The notes below the pieces were generated by a model. The model searched no databases, was not told where the DNA came from, and saw only the letters and a program-made list of their open reading frames with translations. This document shows, in pieces, positions 36,657 through 50,484 of a stretch of 64,000 nt of DNA. Position 1 is the first letter of the stretch. Every line of letters starts with the position of its first letter. Both the position numbers and the translations under genes were made by a program. The DNA comes from Perca fluviatilis (taxonomy: Eukaryota > Chordata > Actinopteri > Perciformes > Percidae): assembly GCF_010015445.1 (NCBI RefSeq), contig NC_053133.1, positions 7,858,309-7,922,308 on the forward strand, read 5' to 3'.

Positions 36657-39600
36657 ATGATACAAAAACTTGAAATAATGTCACTGAATGTAAACGGTCT
36701 TGGGAATGCAATTAAAAGAGCAAGGGTAATGACAAAAATAAAGAAAGAAAATAAACACATTATCTTTCTGCAGGAGACCCATTTGTCACCAGAAGAGCAT
36801 GAGAAACTAAACAAATTTGGATACGAGAAAATCTGCCACAGCTTTTATGTTCACAGTCACAAAAGAGGGGTAGCCATCCTCATCTCGAAGTCTTTGAAAT
36901 TTGACATATATAAAGAAATAAAAGACAAAGAGGGACGCTATGTTATAGTGAAGGGCAAAGCTGAAAACAGCTAATTGACTTTAGTTTGTATATACGCGCC
37001 TCCAAATAGTGATAGATCCCTTTTTAAAGACTTATTTGATGTGATCTCTCTAGAATCTGAGGGAATTTGTATTTGTGGTGGAGATCTCAATGTAATACTG
37101 AATTATAATCTGGACACAACTAGTCAAATCAGAAATAAAAAAGCAATTTGAAAATTTTTAAACACTACCCTTAAAGAAACTGGACTTGTAGATGTATGGA
37201 GGCTATTACACCCCACACAAAGAGACTATACCCATTACTCGGTCCCGCACTCTGTATATACGCGAATTGATTATTTTTTAATGCAAAAGGAAGCATGTTA
37301 CAGAGTGTAAAATTGGAGTCGCTGATATCTCTGATCATAATGCAATTTTCTTAACTATCCAAATAGACTTCACACCCAAAAACTCTGTGTGGCGCCTCAA
37401 TGTAGGTATTCTCAACAATGAGAAAATTGTGAATGATATTAAACAAGAAATTGATACATTTCTTAGAGAAAATGATAATGGGGAAGTTGACCCAATTCTC
37501 TGGGATGCGTTGAAGGCCGTGCTGCGGGGAAAGCTAATAGCTATAACTGCACAACTCAAGGGAGTTAGAAAAGAGAAATATGAAAAATTGATGAATACTT
37601 TAAAAGAGTTAGAAAATAAATTTAAGCGTAAAAGAGAATTAAATACACAAAAACAGATAAAGGAAGTAAAAATACAAATAGAAGAATTACTTAATCTGGA
37701 AGTAGAGAAAAAGGCAAGATACGTCAAGCAAAGTTATTATGAACTTGGTCCCAAGTCAGCAAAGTTACTTGCTTGTAGATTATGGAAACAACATACGGAT
37801 ACTGCAATTCACAAAATTAAAAACCCAATATCACAGAAAATTGAAACTAAGCCAGAGGAGATTGAAAAGATTTTTAGAGAATACTTTCAAAAACTTTATT
37901 CACAAGATGAGACTGTGAACAAGTGGTACATAAGGAATTTCCTCTATTCATTAGATTTACCTAGCATTGGGGAGATACAGAACAAAACAATCACCAAAGA
38001 GATTTCACTGGAAGAATTAAATAAGGCGCTGGGAAAAGTGAAAACTAATGAAACTCCGGGTGGTGATGGGTTTCCTGCGGAGTGGTACAGAAAATTTCGT
38101 GACAAACTGAACCCAATTTTGTTAAGATCTTTCAACTGGATGATAAAGGAAGGTCGCATACCACCATCTTGGAAAGAGGCCATTGTGTCTTTGATTCCCA
38201 AGGAGGGGAAAGATCGAGATGATTGTGTTAATTACAGACCCATTTCCATTTTGAACGTGGACTATAAATTGTATTCTTCAATTATTGCTAAAAGACTGGA
38301 ATCATTTGTTACAGATTTAATTGATGAGGACCAGAGTGGGTTCATTCCAGGTAGACAAACACAGGATAATATTAGAAGAACTTTACACATACTCAGAAAA
38401 ATCAACAGAGGTAAATCAAGTGCAGCTCTTATAAGTCTGGATGCTGAAAAGGCATTCGATAGGGTGGGTGGGAATTCCTGTACCAGACGCTTGAAAGATT
38501 TGGATTCAATCAAGACTCAATAAAAATTATTAGGGCAATTTACCAACAGCCTACCGCCAGAATCAAAGTGAATGGGTCTCTAACAGATTGTTTCTATTTG
38601 GGCAGAGGAGCGAGGCAAGGATGCTGTTTAAGCCCCATCCTCTTTGCTCTGTATATTGAACCACTGGCACAGGCTATTAGACAAGAGGAGGGATTAAAGG
38701 GTATCACTATGGGACAAATGGAGCACAAAATAGGACTATTTGCTGACGACGTTATGTTATACTTACAGGACTTGGACACCTCTCTCCCTAAACTTTTGGA
38801 GGTAATTGAACAGTTTCATGTTTGCTCAGGTTATAAACTAAATATTATAAAAACTCAAATTATTCATTTTAATTACTCTCCAGGAGAAGAAATTAAAAAT
38901 AAATTAAATGTGAATTGGAAAACAAAAAACACTGAAATATTTAGGTGTTAACATAACAAAAAACCCTGAGCTGCTATACAAAGCAAACTATAATCCAATA
39001 AATGATAACATAAAAAAAAGATTTGGAAAGGTGGTCGACCTACCCGCTAGATTTTAGTAGCAGAATAAATGTAATAAAAATGAACATTCTGCCAAGGCTC
39101 CTGTATCTGTTCCAGTCGCTTCCAGTGGAAATACCTCCTCAACAATTTGCACAATGGGACAAAATGGTGTCAAGGTTCATATGGGGGGGAAAACGCCCCA
39201 GAATACGTCTCTCTACTTTGTATCTGCCAAAAGAGAAAGGTGGAATGGCTTTGCCAAACCTAAAACTATACTTTCAAGCTGCACAACTACGACCTCTGTG
39301 CCTTTGGTGTGATAACTCTTATATTGCACGATGGAAAGATATTGAGACCTATGCACCAGATTATAATGTTCAAACCCTGTTGGTAGAGGAGGGCCTGGAT
39401 GACACTCTAAGGAAGGGTCTGAATCCTATAGTTACTTTTTCCCTTGGGATATGGTTCTCTCTGATTAAGCAAATGAAACTTAAAAATGATCAAAAAATAC
39501 TGAGATGGATAGCACTGGACAATAGATTTAAGCTGGCTATTTATGACAGGACTTTTAAGGATTGGATGAATAAGGGCCTGACAGCTTTCTGCATAGCTAT

Positions 39601-39796
39601 TAAAAACAACAAGATGAAGAGTTTTCAGGAGCTAAAGGATAGTTTTGATCTAAATAATCATGATCTATTCAGATACTCACAGTTAAGATATTATTACTGC
39701 AAAGAAATTAAGGGGATTCCTTCTGATGTGGTAAACCCTCTTATTGAAATAATGTGTGGTGCTTATCAACAAAAATCTAATAAGACCTCTATTTAG
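36657..39796 (+). pseudogene. LINE ORF2: endonuclease/reverse transcriptase, broken
   Basis: Starts at ATG 36657 with an AP-endonuclease-like N-terminus (MSLNVNGLGN, FLQETHL). Stops interrupt it in the endonuclease (near 36972 and 37149), and a frame change follows near 37305. The reverse transcriptase continues from about 37387: [12 protein letters not shown], the first catalytic Asp in [26 protein letters not shown], and the FADDVMLYL box. Frame changes occur near 38465 and 38940, and the C-terminal part ([28 protein letters not shown]) lies in a third frame to 39796. Enzymatically dead. Confidence 0.88.
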
Positions 39797-40966
39797 CCAA
39801 GATTTTATTATCTGCGGCCCGGAAGGTTATTACTAGACTTTGGCTCAAATCGAGCATCCCAGACCAACAGCAATGGACAAGTATAATTCAAAGCATTTTT
39901 ATAATGGAAAAATTGACCTATTCCATAAGGTTAAGAGATTCATCATTTAAGGAAAAATGGAGAAAATGGGTCAATTTTCTGGCTCTAGAGACTGCATAAC
40001 TGTTCCTCCCAATATAACTATACTCTATGTGTTAACTTTGTGAGATTCTACTGATTGGGTTTTGGTAAACTTACACAAAAGAGGGTAGAAGTACGGTATA
40101 TGTATGGTGTATTGATCAGTGATTCCGAAGACCACAATTTGACATATTTTGTTTCATTTGTACTAGATATCTCCTCCTTGGCCTCCCTTTGATTTGGTTC
40201 AATGTATGGTATTTTTATTTATTTATTCATTTACTTTTTTTTCTACTCCAATAAAGATGCAAGTATAGAAATAGTATGTTCAAGAGCTTTTACCTCACCC
40301 AAGATTTCATACAAACACAATATGAGTATGTATAGGCAGATGTGGAAGCCTATTTAGTAGTTCTCATCAATCATGATGTCATACCTGTTTCAAACTGGTT
40401 TCAATTCAGGTCTTATCTGCATTAGTAACACTCACTACATACAAAGTGTCCAGTTTCATCTTAAACACAGTTTCCATTTTCACTTGGATGACACGCTCAA
40501 AAAAGTTTCAATAACTTTCAAGGTGTTCATAGGCACATAAAGACATGATTTTTTTTTAAACAATTAAATTAGTGGTAAAATCATTTACTTTTTCCTCAGA
40601 TTCAAATTCTGAAAAGGGAAATCCAGTACACCTGGAGCGTAATTATAATTTTATTTCAACGTCATCCTTTGATTTGAGTACTTATAACCATGGCTGCTTT
40701 TATTTCTCTGATGAGCTGTCCAGCATGTCTTAATCAGACAGAGGACCTACCACAGTAAACCTTTCCTGGCTTCATTATTCATTACAATCATTTACAATCC
40801 GCAATGTGATTGTACGTCAGTAGCCGACATTAAATTACGTCCTCCTTCCATTTAGCGCAGACGCTTTATTCCTTTTAGTCCGTGTTTGTGTTGGCCTATT
40901 ATTTTCCTTTCCCTTGTCCCCCTGTAGTTGTGTAAAGCGTCCGTGGGTTTCATGAAATGCGCTATA

Positions 40967-42338
40967 TTAAAGGTGCAATATGTAATATTGTGTGTAATAC
41001 TGGCAGCTAGCGGTTAAAATAGTTACTGCAGTACAAATTCAAAATACTGGAGAGTCGTTTCCCCCGCCCCCTCCTGCCCAGACTCGAAGTTCACGGAGGT
41101 TGCCAGGCTGAGACCGCAGCATTCACAACAATGTTGCTAGATGCTTTTCTCACATAGCCAGACATTATTCCACAGCACAGCAGAGTAGCTAACGTTAGAT
41201 GCTAGTCTCACATAGCCAGACATTACTCCACAGCACAGCAGAGTAGCTAACGTTAGATGCTAGTCTCACATAGCCAGACATTACTCCACAGCACAGCAGA
41301 GTAGCTAACGTTAGATGCTAGTCTCACATAGCCAGACATTACTCCACAGCACAGCGTAGCTAACGTTAGATTCTGGCTATATTGACAGTCATAAAAGCCC
41401 GTGCTCATTCGGGGCTCTGTAACCAACTGACAGACACACTTTTTCGGTTTAAAATTACAGTATGAACCGCTAAAAACACAACAACCTCACCGTCCTCTCA
41501 CACCGCCAGTCAGGCACACTTCCTCGGCTTAGAATTACAATACGAAACGCTTAAATACACACTACCTTGCCGACGGAACACACTTCATTGGCTTAGAATT
41601 ACGGCAACAATCGCTAAACACACCGCAAACTCACAGTCCTCTCTTTCCAATTTACAGCCCCCTCGTGTTTTAAAATAACTCACCGTTGTCGGCTCCAGCC
41701 GCTGAAGAGGCTACATGCTGTAAACAGCTATGGGCTTGCCTGGTCCCGGTAACGTTAGCAGTAAGCAGGGTTAGCAAGGCAGCGTTAGCCAGGACCAGTC
41801 GGGATCACTTTACTGTCTCAATTGTTTTTGCAAGTAACCCTCGGGTACTCTAGCTATATAATTCAATGTGAGTACACAAATGTTGAAATGACAAAAATGC
41901 CCCTAGTAGCTGTGATAAATTAGCCTGAAGCTAATGCTTACCGGTTCAGGAGGAAATAAGCCAATTCTGCTGTCCTTTTGGGATCTAAGCTGTCTCCATC
42001 TTTCAATACATCTCCAGTGTTATAAATACGCTCGTTATTCTTTTTTAGTTTGTGGTAATTTCTTTGTTGATCCTGTTTGTTTGTTTGCTGCTTTCATGGC
42101 TGTACTACCGTTTACAGCTGTGCTTTTACTTATCTTGCATACCAGCCTGTTTACCTGTTACAACACACCGACAAAACATAAACATAAATTCATCGAAATT
42201 TCAAAAAAAAATACTGAAATTAGCATTGTTGTCAGAAAAGATAGTATTTCAGTTTAACATGTTTCCTTAATATCTGATGAGGCATTGGTGTCATTTTTGG
42301 ATTTATTACAGTACAAATATTACATATTGGACCTTTAA
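40967..42338. mobile_element. TTAA-flanked element with internal tandem repeat
   Basis: Termini ttaaaggtgcaatatgtaat and attacatattggacctttaa are inverted repeats differing at one position and bounded by TTAA, as in piggyBac-like MITEs. 1,372 bp. No transposase; the middle holds a 58-bp tandem array. Confidence 0.8.
41133..41373. repeat. 58-bp tandem repeat, about 4 copies
   Basis: The word cacatagccagacatta starts at 41151, 41209, 41267 and 41325, exactly 58 bp apart. Each unit also has cagcacagcagagtagctaa and cgttagat. Copies are nearly identical and the last has a small deletion. Confidence 0.95.
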
Positions 42339-43976
42339 TGTAAGTTATTACTACGTTGGTTGTAACAATCTCTTAATGCTTTGTCTCGTGACACAGTGAC
42401 AGTGATACCCGGTTTAGCTCACGAGACATCCAAAGTAGGCTAAGTTACCGTATGCTACACTTGAAATGCAACGATGTGTCTGTACCTTATTCTCTTATTG
42501 TAAATGAATGATTTCCTGTCTGACCAAAACATTCATCGCGACTATGTGACCTCCCCGTAACGCTAATTATCTACAGTGGGAAATACAGCGCCGTAAAGAA
42601 AAGATCTTTACGGCAGCAGGTGTGGTAAAAACACTACCGCCTTTGTCCAAAGCAGCCGCTGGAATGAACACAAACTGGAAGTTACATATAGCCACTTTAA
42701 GTACAACATTGTGTCAAAAATAACGTGTGCATCGTTGTAGTAAAACAGTCTAATGACAAATGTAAAAGATTGTTAAAGTTCTCCCTTATCCTCAAATGCA
42801 ACTTCACCCTGGCTTGTGCTTCTTTTTTTAATCTCTAACTTCTGGGGAAGGGAATTGCTTGCTTTACATTAGCGAGCGTCCTTCCCCTCCAGCGTTTACA
42901 GCAATCGTATGGTTTCACTCCATGGGGTTGCTGAGGATGGCTTTGCTGGAAACAGCAGAAATGTCTCTGCCAGCTGGGAACTCCAGTAGAGCCTCTTGAT
43001 TTTTTTTTTTTATTTCATCTGTGCTCCTCGTTTTTTTTTTTTTTTTTGCCTTCAGCTTTTTTGCTTCACATAACATGAAAGCGCTACTTTATTTCTGTTA
43101 AAGTATGTCATCCGCTACAGCACAGTGTGCCATCTGAGAACAGTATCAAACTAAGTGGTATATGCTGAGGACATGTTTATCCGTGTGACAAATGAATGGA
43201 ACTTTATTATTATTTATTTCTGCAGCAGCAACATAATGCATGCACATTTACATGATTATAGCCCACTGTAAATATCCATTACAGCATTAAGTGACAGGTA
43301 GAATTTCTAAGCTACCAATTAAACCACCGACTTCAGAAAGGTACGAGAAACACCAGTATTATCTCTCATGTACAGAGATGTAAACCCCCCAGACAGAGCT
43401 CTACTGGCTGGCGAGTTGCCATCCGAGTTGTTTTCACACGCTACCTGTACAGTAAATAGAGCTGTGTGTTTAAAGAGCCGGCTCACACGGGAAACCGAGC
43501 CTTTGTCTTTGTCTGTTACACCCTGTTAGCTTCATCCTAGAAGCCTGCAATGAAAATGATACTGGATGTGAAGAGAATGGTTGAATAAGCTGCATTGAAG
43601 AGAACTGATTGTGTACATGTCTGTGGGCCTGGTGTTGGTGAGATTTAATGGTGCGTTGAGAGACTACCGGGAGCAAAAGGGTGCAAATGTGACATCTGGG
43701 TTAAATTGCTGGTAGCCTGCAGGTAGAGCTCCCCAGGCCCGAGGCTCTATGAAAAGCTGCTTTTTAAAAGTCAGCGCACTTCTGCACACGTGCATTAAGG
43801 TCTTGTGTTTGAGTTATCATATTCATGTAGTTGTCTTTAGGGGAAAGCCTTAATTTTTTTTGTCTCCATCTCCACCATGCTGAGGTGTTGTCAAAGTGTA
43901 AATCCTTGGAGTGTCTGTAGATGAAATTTGTGTACGATGCACTATTTGCTTTTGCAAACCATTTCTTATTCCAACT
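42339..43976. other. gene-free sequence
   Basis: No exon or element termini seen. About 42800-43010 is non-repetitive and moderately GC-rich, resembling conserved noncoding DNA; the rest is AT-rich with short T runs. Confidence 0.4.
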
Positions 43977-44168
43977 TAGGGCTGGGCAATATATTGATAT
44001 TATATACCCACTTAGTCATTGTATCCACATTACTGATGATTATTTATCAAAACTCTCATTGTGTAAATATTTTGTAAAAGCACCAATAGTCAACCCTGCA
44101 ATATCGATATCGAGGTATTTGGTCAAAAATATCGTGATGTTTGATTTTCTCCATATCGCCCAGCTCTA
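43977..44168. mobile_element. hAT-type MITE, 192 bp
   Basis: Termini tagggctgggcaatat and atatcgcccagctcta are inverted repeats. Flanks ttccaact and ttctaact match at 7 of 8 positions, an aged target duplication. Confidence 0.8.
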
Positions 44169-45263
44169 TTCTAACTACACAGTAAAATGCAGCACTTTTT
44201 TTATGTTGTTTGATTTTTCCAAGGAGGACCTGCCAGACACTTGGCATTAATAACAGCAAATGGAAAGTTCTCATTACCTGCAGATGTTGTGTTATTATGT
44301 CGCTGTATCAGTTGGTGACAGTGCAAAATGCACATTGAACATGAACATCATTTGTAAAGGGAGCACAACTAAACATCAAATTCTTAAGTGTAAAATGATT
44401 ATAAGTTGTCAAGTATGGGGCAGCTGATAATGAGTTTTGAATTTATAAGCCCTAACCAATTTAGGATTAAAAAAAATAGCCTACTTTTACGCACATTGCT
44501 AATAGTTGTTTTTCGTGATATTCATTTTTAGAATGGACATTTTTTCAAACCGAAAAGTTATTGTTAAATTAAGTTTTTCACCAAGGAGGGTATTCCAAAC
44601 AGGAAGAACTTAATCACTGCACCTACAGTACTCAGTGGTGGGGAGGATTAAGCATGAAATGAATTAGTTAAATGTGCGTTATCGTTTATGTGTCTAAACA
44701 TTTAGTCATTCAACTCACACATATGTAAGATGATGGTACGTACAAAGTAGCCTCTTGGGCTGTACCCTAAACTCAACAGGAAGTCAGTCAGCCATTTACT
44801 GTGCAATTTTAGTGCCTTTTTACGCCATTTTCAGGTGACGTACTTTAACGAACTTCTCCTACAGTTTTAACCTGATCGATTTCAAAATGTTTCTGTGCAA
44901 TCCAAAGACCTTAAAGATTACAAGTTGTCATGTCAGTTTAGTTAGATGGGAATTCAGATCAGTTACTGCTCCTGCTCTGTCCCTTTCCAATTTCTGCTTG
45001 GATGATATAGAATTCAAAAAAAGACGACACAATTCAAGTGCTACCCATCATAGTGACGCTAGAGGAAAAGTCTGCAGAGTTCATCCATCCAATACATCAT
45101 CCATTGCCATCCATAGAGCCACTAGCATGGCTAAAGACTGCACTATTATACAGTCTTCTTTTACAACGTGGCAGAGAAGACCCTACATTATACCAGTGCT
45201 AATCATCTGATAGGTGATATCTGATATATCAGCAACTGAAATACCAACATAGCATCTAATCCT
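44169..45263. other. gene-free sequence
   Basis: AT-rich; no supported frame, repeat array or transposon end was seen here. Confidence 0.5.
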
Positions 45264-46175
45264 AATTGGGCATTGGTTTGATTTGATCAATTCTGATTCC
45301 AATTCCGATTCTTCCATTTGATTCCAGTTCTTATCGATTCTCGATTCCGTTTCTTTAAGGGGTGGAGTTGAAACGGGTCACGGGTTGAAACAGGTTGCCT
45401 ATTTCACAGATAAGTGAAATAACAGTTTTCTGTAATTTACAGTTTTACCGGGCTTTTTCAACATAAAGTAATAACACACTAGAGCGCCGCTTACTGTGCT
45501 CCATGGCTGCAACATAACAAGCGCCTGCAAGTACGGTGGCCGCTACGGAAACCAAAAATTGCACGTGTTAAATTTAGAACCGATGATCAGATTGAAAACC
45601 AAGGCTGCGTCCGAAATTCCATACTAACATGCTATTAAGTAGGCTAAAACAGTATGTGAGATTTTTTTTGTATGTCCAAAACCTTAGTATGAAACCAATA
45701 GTACACAAATTGCATACTATTTCTGGTAAAATATTACGCCGGTATAAATATCCCACAATGCAATGTGGTATTAACGACAACAATCATAACAGACAAACGG
45801 AAAGAGACCAAGGAGCTCTGTAACGTCAATAACACTCTAATTTACATTTCTACATATTTTAAACGACTGCTGGTCTAGTTATTCACCTCTGTCATCTGGC
45901 GATGCCGCTAGAGCGGAGGTCAGCAGGGGTTACCATAGTTACACGTCTTCAACAGCAAGGAGGCTCTCAGGAAGTGTCGTTGAAAACTACAGCTTAGTGC
46001 GTCGAAAAGATACACACTACTGTTTATTTACACAAAAGTACGTTGAACGATAGTATACATATTGAATATGTAGTGCAGAGTATGCGATTTCGGACACAAG
46101 CCAAATTTTCCAAACGATTCCAATAATTTTTTTACGAAACAATTCCATATTGGAACCGGTTCTCGATGCCCAATC
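45264..46175. mobile_element. hAT-type element with a second element nested inside
   Basis: Termini aattgggcat and atgcccaatc are inverted repeats, flanked by the 8-bp duplication ctaatcct (45256-45263, 46176-46183). Sequence such as gattccaattccgattc near the left and cgattccaat near the right mirrors itself. The middle is occupied by a separate insertion. Confidence 0.72.
45603..46102. mobile_element. nested MITE with GTCCGAAAT termini
   Basis: Starts ggctgcgtccgaaat and ends atttcggacacaagcc, imperfect inverted repeats. About 500 bp, non-coding, no clear target duplication. Lies inside the hAT-type element. Confidence 0.6.
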
Positions 46176-46183
46176 CTAATCCT

Positions 46184-47384
46184 AATACATAATCCGGCAT
46201 TAGTGAAACCTATGAGGCTGATTGTATCCGATCCCTCCCAGCAGAGGTCACTCGTGGCACAGTCTCAAATCCCAGCGGTCTTCTGTCCCTTAAGGAGGAC
46301 CTCATCTCTGTCAAATTACATTTCCTGCTTGCAATTTGACACCAACAACCTGGTCCCTTTATTGCATTGCTCAGTTGCTGGCTGTATCCCAGGGGAAATC
46401 AGCTCCCAATTGGAGCAGGTTTGTGCAATATAGACTTTCATTGATTGTTTGTTGGCTGGAGGTTGTCATTCAGATTGGTCCCATTTGTTGGGATACATTT
46501 AAGCAGATGGGGTGTCCTAAAGGGACAGAGCTCAATCTTTATTCATCCCAGGAGGAGAGCTGCTGCCTCGTGGCTGAACTGCGGGGCAGGCAAGTTAATA
46601 TCAAGCACAGAAGTTTGTAAATTGTAACTGCTCATCGATGCACCTACTGTAAATGTTAAAGCCATGAATGATAAAGTATTGTAGTTTATGGATGAATATA
46701 GCTTATGTACAATAAAGTTTGTTTCTGAGTGTAAGTACATGTTTTTGGCTCCATAATTAGTTAAGATCTAATGATGACAGAACAAAAAAGGTTCTTCTCT
46801 AACATCAGTTTGACCATTTGATGGATCCGACATAAAAACTCAAAACTACCTGACTGTTCTGCAGGATTTTATTATAATTTTAAAAACATAGATTTTAACA
46901 GGGGAACACCCTTCTTCCCAAGCTTAGCCTAAAGTTTTATTGCCCAGCAATATACATTTAAAAAGTTAATTTCCTATAGAGTACATTATTTTTAAGTATT
47001 ACTAAGAAATAATAAGATTGTGCCCTTTCATTATTAAGTACGTACTAAGAAATGTAATTTATTTTTAAGTCTCTCTTTAACACAAAGTTGTTACCACCTT
47101 ATTCCGGAACCTCTTGTGTATGGAGTGAAATAAGTCTCAGTAGTGGTGACAAATGTTGTAATGTGTCATGACCCACAAATAAAATAAAATGTGTGTGATG
47201 ATTTGTGAGTAATTTATGGTGTTTACTTATGTATTTTGCAATGCACATCAGCTCCTGCCTATAATCTCACTGCTACCGCAGAAGAAGAAAGAAGAACTCT
47301 GCCACCAAGCTGTGGCCCGCTTGGACACGTGTCTGGTGATCCCTGCACACGCATCCAACAATCTGTAAATAAAAACTAAAAATG
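46184..47384. other. gene-free sequence
   Basis: No exon, element termini or array recognised. Confidence 0.45.
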
Positions 47385-47720
47385 AAAGCTGCGAGCAGCG
47401 ATGAACGGGCCCTCGCACTGCGCGCACGTCAGGGGTGCCGGCCGGGGGCTCCCAGTCTACGCGGCGTTGTATTTCTGTTACCGTCGAACACAGCGCGCAA
47501 GATTTAAATTTCCTTTTCCTGTCACGTAGTGAATAGCGTTGGAAATCACGTATTTCAAATTCTGCATTACTTCCTTTGTCCGCTACGTGGTACTAGAGAA
47601 CACACACAATTTCCACATCATGTCAATTTCAGGTGACTTACTTCCTGTTGCCAGTAGGTGGCGCTATGACTAGAAGTCATTATTGATTTGTACATGCTCT
47701 CAGGCCTGTTCTCTAATAAG
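47385..47720. repeat. interspersed teleost repeat
   Basis: Begins near gctgcgagcagcgatgaacg and ends near gccagtaggtggcgctatga, both words I know from a common fish repeat. Boundaries approximate. Confidence 0.4.
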
Positions 47721-47971
47721 GCATACAAAATTTGGGGCAGATTGGACAGTGTACACAAATACAGTATATTTTTTAGACTTATTTATATGCATAGGAGGCT
47801 TTGAAAAAGCAAATGTTACTAGATAAATAAGCTTGACGTTATAAATGTACAGTATATGTAGATTACTGACACCTCTTCAAATAGGCTTGTATTTATTTCT
47901 AGAATTATTTTTATTTGTTTGTGGATTGGACAACGTTTCATTCATACACATCTTGTTCTTATGTGTGGTCA

Positions 47972-48153
47972 CAGGGTTCAAAATTTGCACCATCCACCAG
48001 CAAAATGCTGGTAAAATATGCAAGTGGCTGGTACATTTGCTTCACTCACCAGCCAAAAAAAAACCTATTTGTAATCTATCAAGTGGCTATTGTAAAATTA
48101 GAAAATTCACTACACATTTGGCTGGTGGATGAAAAAGTTAATTTTGAACCCTG
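47972..48153. mobile_element. short hAT-like MITE
   Basis: Termini cagggttcaaaatt and aattttgaaccctg are perfect inverted repeats. Interior has repeated ccaccagc/gctggt words. 182 bp. No clear 8-bp duplication, so superfamily rests on the terminus similarity to the intron 21 element. Confidence 0.65.
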
Positions 48154-50484
48154 ATTTCTCTCCTCACTCCTTCTCCTACCACCTACAGTTTGTCCTTGTA
48201 TGTACTCTGTGAGTCCTTTAATGATACCCCATACTGTGTGTATAGTAAGTAATTAAACTGTAATTTGCAGGCTGCAATCTAAAGCGTTACCTAAAACAAT
48301 TATACTGCTAATAAAGCACATTATTGCACCCTATATAAAGCACTATAAACATTTCACCCATTTGCACACTGTTTGTGTTTCTCGTATTCTTCATTTAAAG
48401 AGTGCAGTTTAGATTATGTACAGGTTTTTTTTTATCTTCTACATTAAAGTGGGATCATGAAAAGTACACACTGGACAGACATTGTGAGGTAATGGTGTGT
48501 AAAAAGTGGGGAGCCGTGAACAATATTCTCCATGAACAGAATATAATTGTGCTTGTCATGCTTGTCTAGTGACGTGCTGCATCATTTAGGCTGATACATG
48601 AGGCTCTTTAAATATTGTACATGGAAATGCTTGATGGCAGACTCTATTTTACAAGGGTGGGGGGAGTTATGCAGGAAATATGCTGCACATGTGTATTCAA
48701 CCATGCTTATTATTTTTTACGTTTTATTTCTTTTTATCTGTAACTGGCAGACTAAATTGACAGTATTGTTACCATCAGGCACAAAAAAAATACCTCGTCT
48801 GAGGGTTAATAGAGGTCACATTTGGTGTCCGCAACATATATTTTCAGCAGCAAATTACAGAGAAGGTGCAAAAAAAAAATAAAAAAATAAAAAAAAAGCT
48901 GAGAAAAGTAACAAAGAGAATACAAAGAGATGGTTTATAATGTCAGGTAACAGCATAAAGGTTGTGAAGGGATTTCTTTTCCTCTCTGATTGCCACATGG
49001 GAACAAATGAGCAGGCTGCCAATCTGCTGAACTGATTTCGGGGGGCCTCAGGTTGCTGATTAATGAAATGTGGGAGGACAAAAAAGACGGCTGTGAACGG
49101 TGCCACAGCCTACCCACAATCCCTCACTGCTTTTTCTGATTGGGCTAATCACCCCATTGTCCCTCAGCATTTAGAGTCTGGGATTTTAACGCCCAAAAAA
49201 AGAGGAGACTGGCGGAAGCGATCGCACAGAAAACTGCATTCCACCCCCCCCCCCCCTCCACCCCCCCAATCTTCCCTTTCGCCCATATCAAATATTGCAC
49301 CATTACCTCCAGTTTTTCCATAACGCCTCATGTGTCATCCATCTAGCTCACTTTAATGGCAGCCTCGTAATTATTTAGATGATTATGTGTTGCAAGCCAT
49401 TTAGCATGTTCAATGACACATGTTTAATTTATTTGCTGCGGCAGCTTCTCATAGAGAAACAGAGGAAAGAGTTGGAGATGGGTGGTGATGCTGCTGCTGC
49501 TGCTGCTGAGGTGCTGGTAGTGAAGCAAATCAGTGCTAAAATTGTTTGATAAATTGCAGCTGTTGATATAATATGCTATGCCACATCAAAGAGCTAATGT
49601 GATACAAATAAGGTGTGCTTTGTGTAGCATTGCAAGGAAACGTTTGCTCGGGCTAATGGCGGGTGCCTCGGTTGACCAGTGAACCCACAGAACACACTGC
49701 ACCATTGAGCAAGCTATTAGGACATGGTAATGGGCGAAGCTGCCGGATGCTGAAGGCAGACTCCTTTCCTTCAAGGTTTTTTTACAATTCCGGCTCAAGG
49801 AAAAAAAAAAGGGAAGTAGACAGAAAATTCACTTCATGATTTTCAGATTACTTCTTTATTTAAAGAAAATCTGAAATATTTTTCATTCCACAGGCAAGAA
49901 AAAAAACAAACATTTTAGGGCAATCACGGTTGTCTGTAGGGCTCAAATATATTTGAAAATATATATATCTTATGGCAGCAAGATAATCGTAATTTGGGGA
50001 ATATATGGAGAAAGGTATGTGAAAAGACATAAAGGCTTTGAGTTCATTTTATACCTACACTTATGTATTGCTGCAGTAGTGTCAGGTAACCACTAGAGAG
50101 TAGTATAACCTCATTGAAGAGTAAGAGATGGCACTGATTCTTCCTAGTAAATGGTTTTTTTTTTATCTTAAAATATACATAACGATATGTTTTTGACAGG
50201 CGTGATGGCTTTAACATCTATAATCATCTGTTTATTCTGTAAATGTAATTGTGTGAAACTTGATTAAAAACCAAATTAGATGAATTAGTATAAAAAAGTA
50301 AAACATACACATGTAAACTATGTTTTTTCCTTTTATCTCTAAAGGTTTGCATGAAAATGTTAAATGCTTTTATTTTAAGGCCCGCTCCACTCAAAAAAAT
50401 GTCTTTCATATTGTTACTTTGATCTTTGACCTTTGCAGAATGACATATATGCAGCATTTGACATTAGAAGGCTGTTTTCATATT
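48154..50484. other. gene-free sequence with conserved-noncoding-like block
   Basis: A C-rich run lies at 49244-49267 and a (TGC)n at 49489-49508. The 49320-49760 part is non-repetitive with homeodomain-type cores (gtaattatttag, tttaattta) and looks like conserved noncoding DNA. No coding evidence. Confidence 0.4.

Larger units (their letters stand above)
33930..40267 (+). mobile_element. Tx1-like L1 LINE, near full length, with nested hAT
   Basis: Flanked by a perfect 14-bp target duplication gaaatagtatgttc (33916-33929, 40268-40281). It has an L1-type order: short 5' UTR starting ggacttccgg, ORF1 (35190-36221), then ORF2 with endonuclease and reverse transcriptase (broken), and a 3' UTR ending in an AATAAA-like tail without a long poly(A). 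Without the nested hAT it is about 5.2 kb. The two-ORF layout and ORF1 type suggest the Tx1/L1 clade. It cannot move by itself because ORF2 is damaged. Confidence 0.9.

Noticed and set aside
41133..41373. CRISPR-like array
   Set aside because: Units are 58 bp and directly joined with no variable spacers; this is a satellite-like repeat in a vertebrate transposon.
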